The translations under genes were made by a program, and so were the position numbers. Of a stretch of 64,000 nt of DNA, positions 61,602 to 64,000 are shown piece after piece. Source of the stretch: Taiwanofungus camphoratus (taxonomy: Eukaryota; Basidiomycota; Agaricomycetes; Polyporales; Taiwanofungaceae); the NCBI GenBank assembly GCA_003999685.1, contig CP021224.1:310001-374000 (forward strand). Reading direction: 5' to 3'. Position 1 is the first letter of the stretch. Every line of letters starts with the position of its first letter. Under the pieces are notes generated by a model, which saw only the letters and a list, made by a program, of their open reading frames with translations, did no database searches and had not been told where the DNA came from.

Positions 61602-64000
61602 TTACGCTTTGGTCCTCTTATAAAACAACATATACGCTGGTCGGCCCTGGAATGAAGTTCGGACGTCGAAATCGTTCAAAGAGTGAAGTAGACTCACGAC
61701 CACGTCCTTCGCATCAGCCTGCGATACACGACTGTCATCGCAATACAACCACCCTCCACGAGACGAGATGAAAGCAGTATCTGCCCAAATAATTATGAGT
61801 ACCGGGGTCGTATCGATGTCGAGTTTGCTTACAGTGACCACTGCTTAAAGTGCCAAAATGATTTGTCACACCGTAAAGGTCGTAGCGGTAAGGTGGCATC
61901 TGCGATCGAGGGTCATCTCTTGAAGTTTGTGCAACCCGGCCCACACCAGGAGGTAGCGGCGGTGGCATATAGTTTGTAAGGTCCAAGCCTTTCAATGGGA
62001 AATCCACACATGTCTCGATCTTGTCCGTGAAATGTCCCTTGACAGAGAATCGCTTGAGATGAATCAGGAGCACCGGCGGCAATCGAGACAGTGACAACTG
62101 CTTCGTTGCCTTGCGAAGTGCCTTGCAGTACGGACAGTTCCTGAAAACCATCCGTCAGTAACTAAGGCAATACTGATGACACTGATGTACACACCAGGCA
62201 TCCGACTTCTCCATGACCTCCTCCTTGACAAAGAAATCCAGACATTGATGAAGCGAAACCTTGGATCCACTCCGGTTAGAAGGTATAGGCAAGCTGAGAT
62301 ACATGAACGTATTGTACGTCGTCGATGTCTGTGCGCAAGCGAGTAAATACCTTGTAAGTACAGCAGTTCGGGCAAGAGTCGTCATACCTTATGACAGGTC
62401 AGGCATTCTAACCTGTTACGAAATTGACCTTGAAAGAAGTCGACCACCAAACTATCATTTCGCATACGATAGATCTGCCACTCCTGTTCACTGGCAATCT
62501 GTACAGGCAGTTTCTCCAACTCGGCTTCCCTCTCTGGGGTTGAATCTAATTGAGGCTTGTGTAAGACTCGGTTCAGGTCCTCGTGCAGACCATCAAGAAG
62601 AGAGTTGAGAAACTCCTGTGAATCGTGTTGTTCCGTTCCGCCGTATTGTGGATTGTATACGCATATGGAACGCTGTGAAATTAAGTTAAAGGCTATAAAA
62701 GGAAAACAAGGGCTCTTCGTACTCGAAATGTCATCGGTGACAAGCATTGTAATTCCCCTTGCCACATATCCCGCAGGATATTGGCAAAAGCGTGTGCAAT
62801 GTTGCCTTTTGTCCCGAGAGGATTAACCATGTTCACTGCACTCTTCCATCGGCCGTCTGTGAATGAAATCTTAAAATTGTCTCAACTATAAATAGAATTA
62901 ATAACAGACCAGTGAAAAAGCGCGCAAAGGGTACTGTTGCACTTAAGCACTGAATTGTTGCATTCATGTAGCAGGTATTACCCAGGTTCTTCAAACCTGA
63001 AGTGCCAATCTGGATATCGGACCAATAGGTCACAGGATAGTCAGACTGAATGGTCGGTGGTCTGGGACCCGCCTGAGACATCGGAAACGACTGGCTCTGC
63101 TGCATCAAACGTGGGCGATTATCCTGTCTCTCCATGCCAGATGCGGCAACTGCAGGCGGAGGTCTAAGTATGTGCTGTGAAGATAGGTCAGGATAGTCAA
63201 TGGAGGGACGCGTAGTCAGGTTAGATAAGGCCTCTTGCGACTGGTCAACGATGTCACTCCTACGCCGTGATAACGGAGACGGATTGATCGATGCTTGCGG
63301 GGGCATAGAAACGAGACCATTTAATCCGGGGGAGGACGAAAAAGATGATCCAGAAATTTGGGGGGATATATTCCGTGAAACTGAGGGGTATTGAATCGGC
63401 GATGACCCATTGATTAAAGAAGGGGTAACATGTTGAGCAGTAGTCTGTATAGACGCCTTAGTAACGGAATGGAAGACGTTATCAAGGCGCTTACGCTTTC
63501 AGGTATTGGCGGATTATAAGGAAAAGAGATGGAATTGGAAGGTGGACGTGAGATGGCTGATTTGCGAACCAGGCGTTTGGTAGGGTCTATAGGTTGTGAG
63601 TAGGGTGGTGTGTCTTTATCTGAGCCTGGTCTGCATATGATAAGATGAATAGTATGCAAAGATGAACAGACATCACAACTGACCGAAGGGACACAGGTAT
63701 ACGGTCGACGGAGTATCGTGGATTCGGTTGACTAGGAATCCAGCGTGTGTGGGCGTGGGTATCGACGGATGGTTCTGTCCCGGCACGATTACGTCCATGA
63801 ACTACACCATCCATCTCAGCAATACTAGTCGCAGAGATCGTAGCAGGAGTATGGCTGGCTGGTGTTCGGGAATGCCCCATGGCTGGAGTCTTGGGTTCAG
63901 GGTAGGAGGCTGCTGGTGCTATGATACCATTCAATCTGGGGGAGGCAATACCATTGACCAGGCTAGAAATCCTCCCTGGATCTGATGATGTGCTTGTGGC
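61602..64000 (-). CDS. Ubiquitin-specific protease, Doa4/Ubp4-like (N-terminus beyond window)
   Basis: The gene enters from the right edge and ends at a stop at 61602. The visible N-terminal part (63990-63010) is a Pro/Ser-rich linker (QHILRPPPAVAASGME). YPVTYWSDIQIGTSGLKNLG leads into the Cys box GNTCYMNATIQC with the catalytic Cys. QHDSQEFLNSLLDGLHEDL is the second USP block. A zinc-binding ribbon has CLTCHK and CPYCKAL. The His box is SSGHYTAFISSRGGWLYCDD, with GH-Y split by an intron, and the end is RPAYMLFYKRTK. The YWSDIQIGTSGLKNLGN entry is typical of Doa4/Ubp4/Ubp5, which recover ubiquitin from endosomal cargo and the proteasome. A rhodanese domain would be expected upstream, outside the window. 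Confidence 0.9.

Overview
The window is a piece of a nuclear genome from a filamentous basidiomycete, probably an Agaricomycete. The evidence is many short GT-AG introns (about 45-70 nt), F-box/LRR-like proteins, DUF7330-like proteins, polyporopepsin-type aspartic proteases, a Tad1-like LINE with zinc knuckles and RNase H, and a tRNA-Ile gene with a short intron. Polyporales is an inference from the protease type only. Most genes were reconstructed by hand from exon-intron structure and protein-family match; exon sums that close in frame are stated per gene. Layout: 1-963 holds the 3' part of an F-box gene, followed by a gene-poor stretch with an F-box relic (2428-2671) and a hAT-like TIR element (2919-3682). 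4680-7323 is an FAD aromatic hydroxylase and 7545-10417 a convergent ADIP/SSX2IP-like coiled-coil protein. 10832-14180 is a head-to-head pair of DUF7330-like genes (A and B); a third paralog (C) lies at 28660-29943. 16515-20533 is a tandem pair of aspartic proteases, the second broken. 20997-23323 is an M20 amidohydrolase, 23799-26289 a Caj1/Djp1-like DnaJ protein, and 26846-28130 a Ser/Pro-rich protein of unknown role. 29944-39836 is mostly gene-poor and carries a hAT-type MITE (31670-32014) and a TIR element flanked by TA (38494-39136), with an F-box protein (32297-34005) and an NmrA-like protein (34811-36089) between them. 39851-47369 is a full-length LINE on the minus strand with both reading frames open, a poly(A) tail and a perfect 14-bp target-site duplication. 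To its right is a housekeeping block: DNA polymerase delta subunit 4 (47816-48849), tRNA-Ile (48979-49067), a ubiquitin-like/WLM metalloprotease (49149-50279), a hybrid histidine kinase (52182-56608), an Snt2-like BAH/PHD/ELM2/SANT chromatin protein (57775-61471) and a Doa4-like ubiquitin protease running off the right edge (61602-64000). Together this is an ordinary chromosomal arm, not one gene cluster. Points that stand out are the DUF7330 trio, two members of which share a 20-bp promoter-proximal block; the apparently intact LINE; a non-canonical splice junction at the phospho-acceptor His of the histidine kinase; and the decaying protease duplicate.
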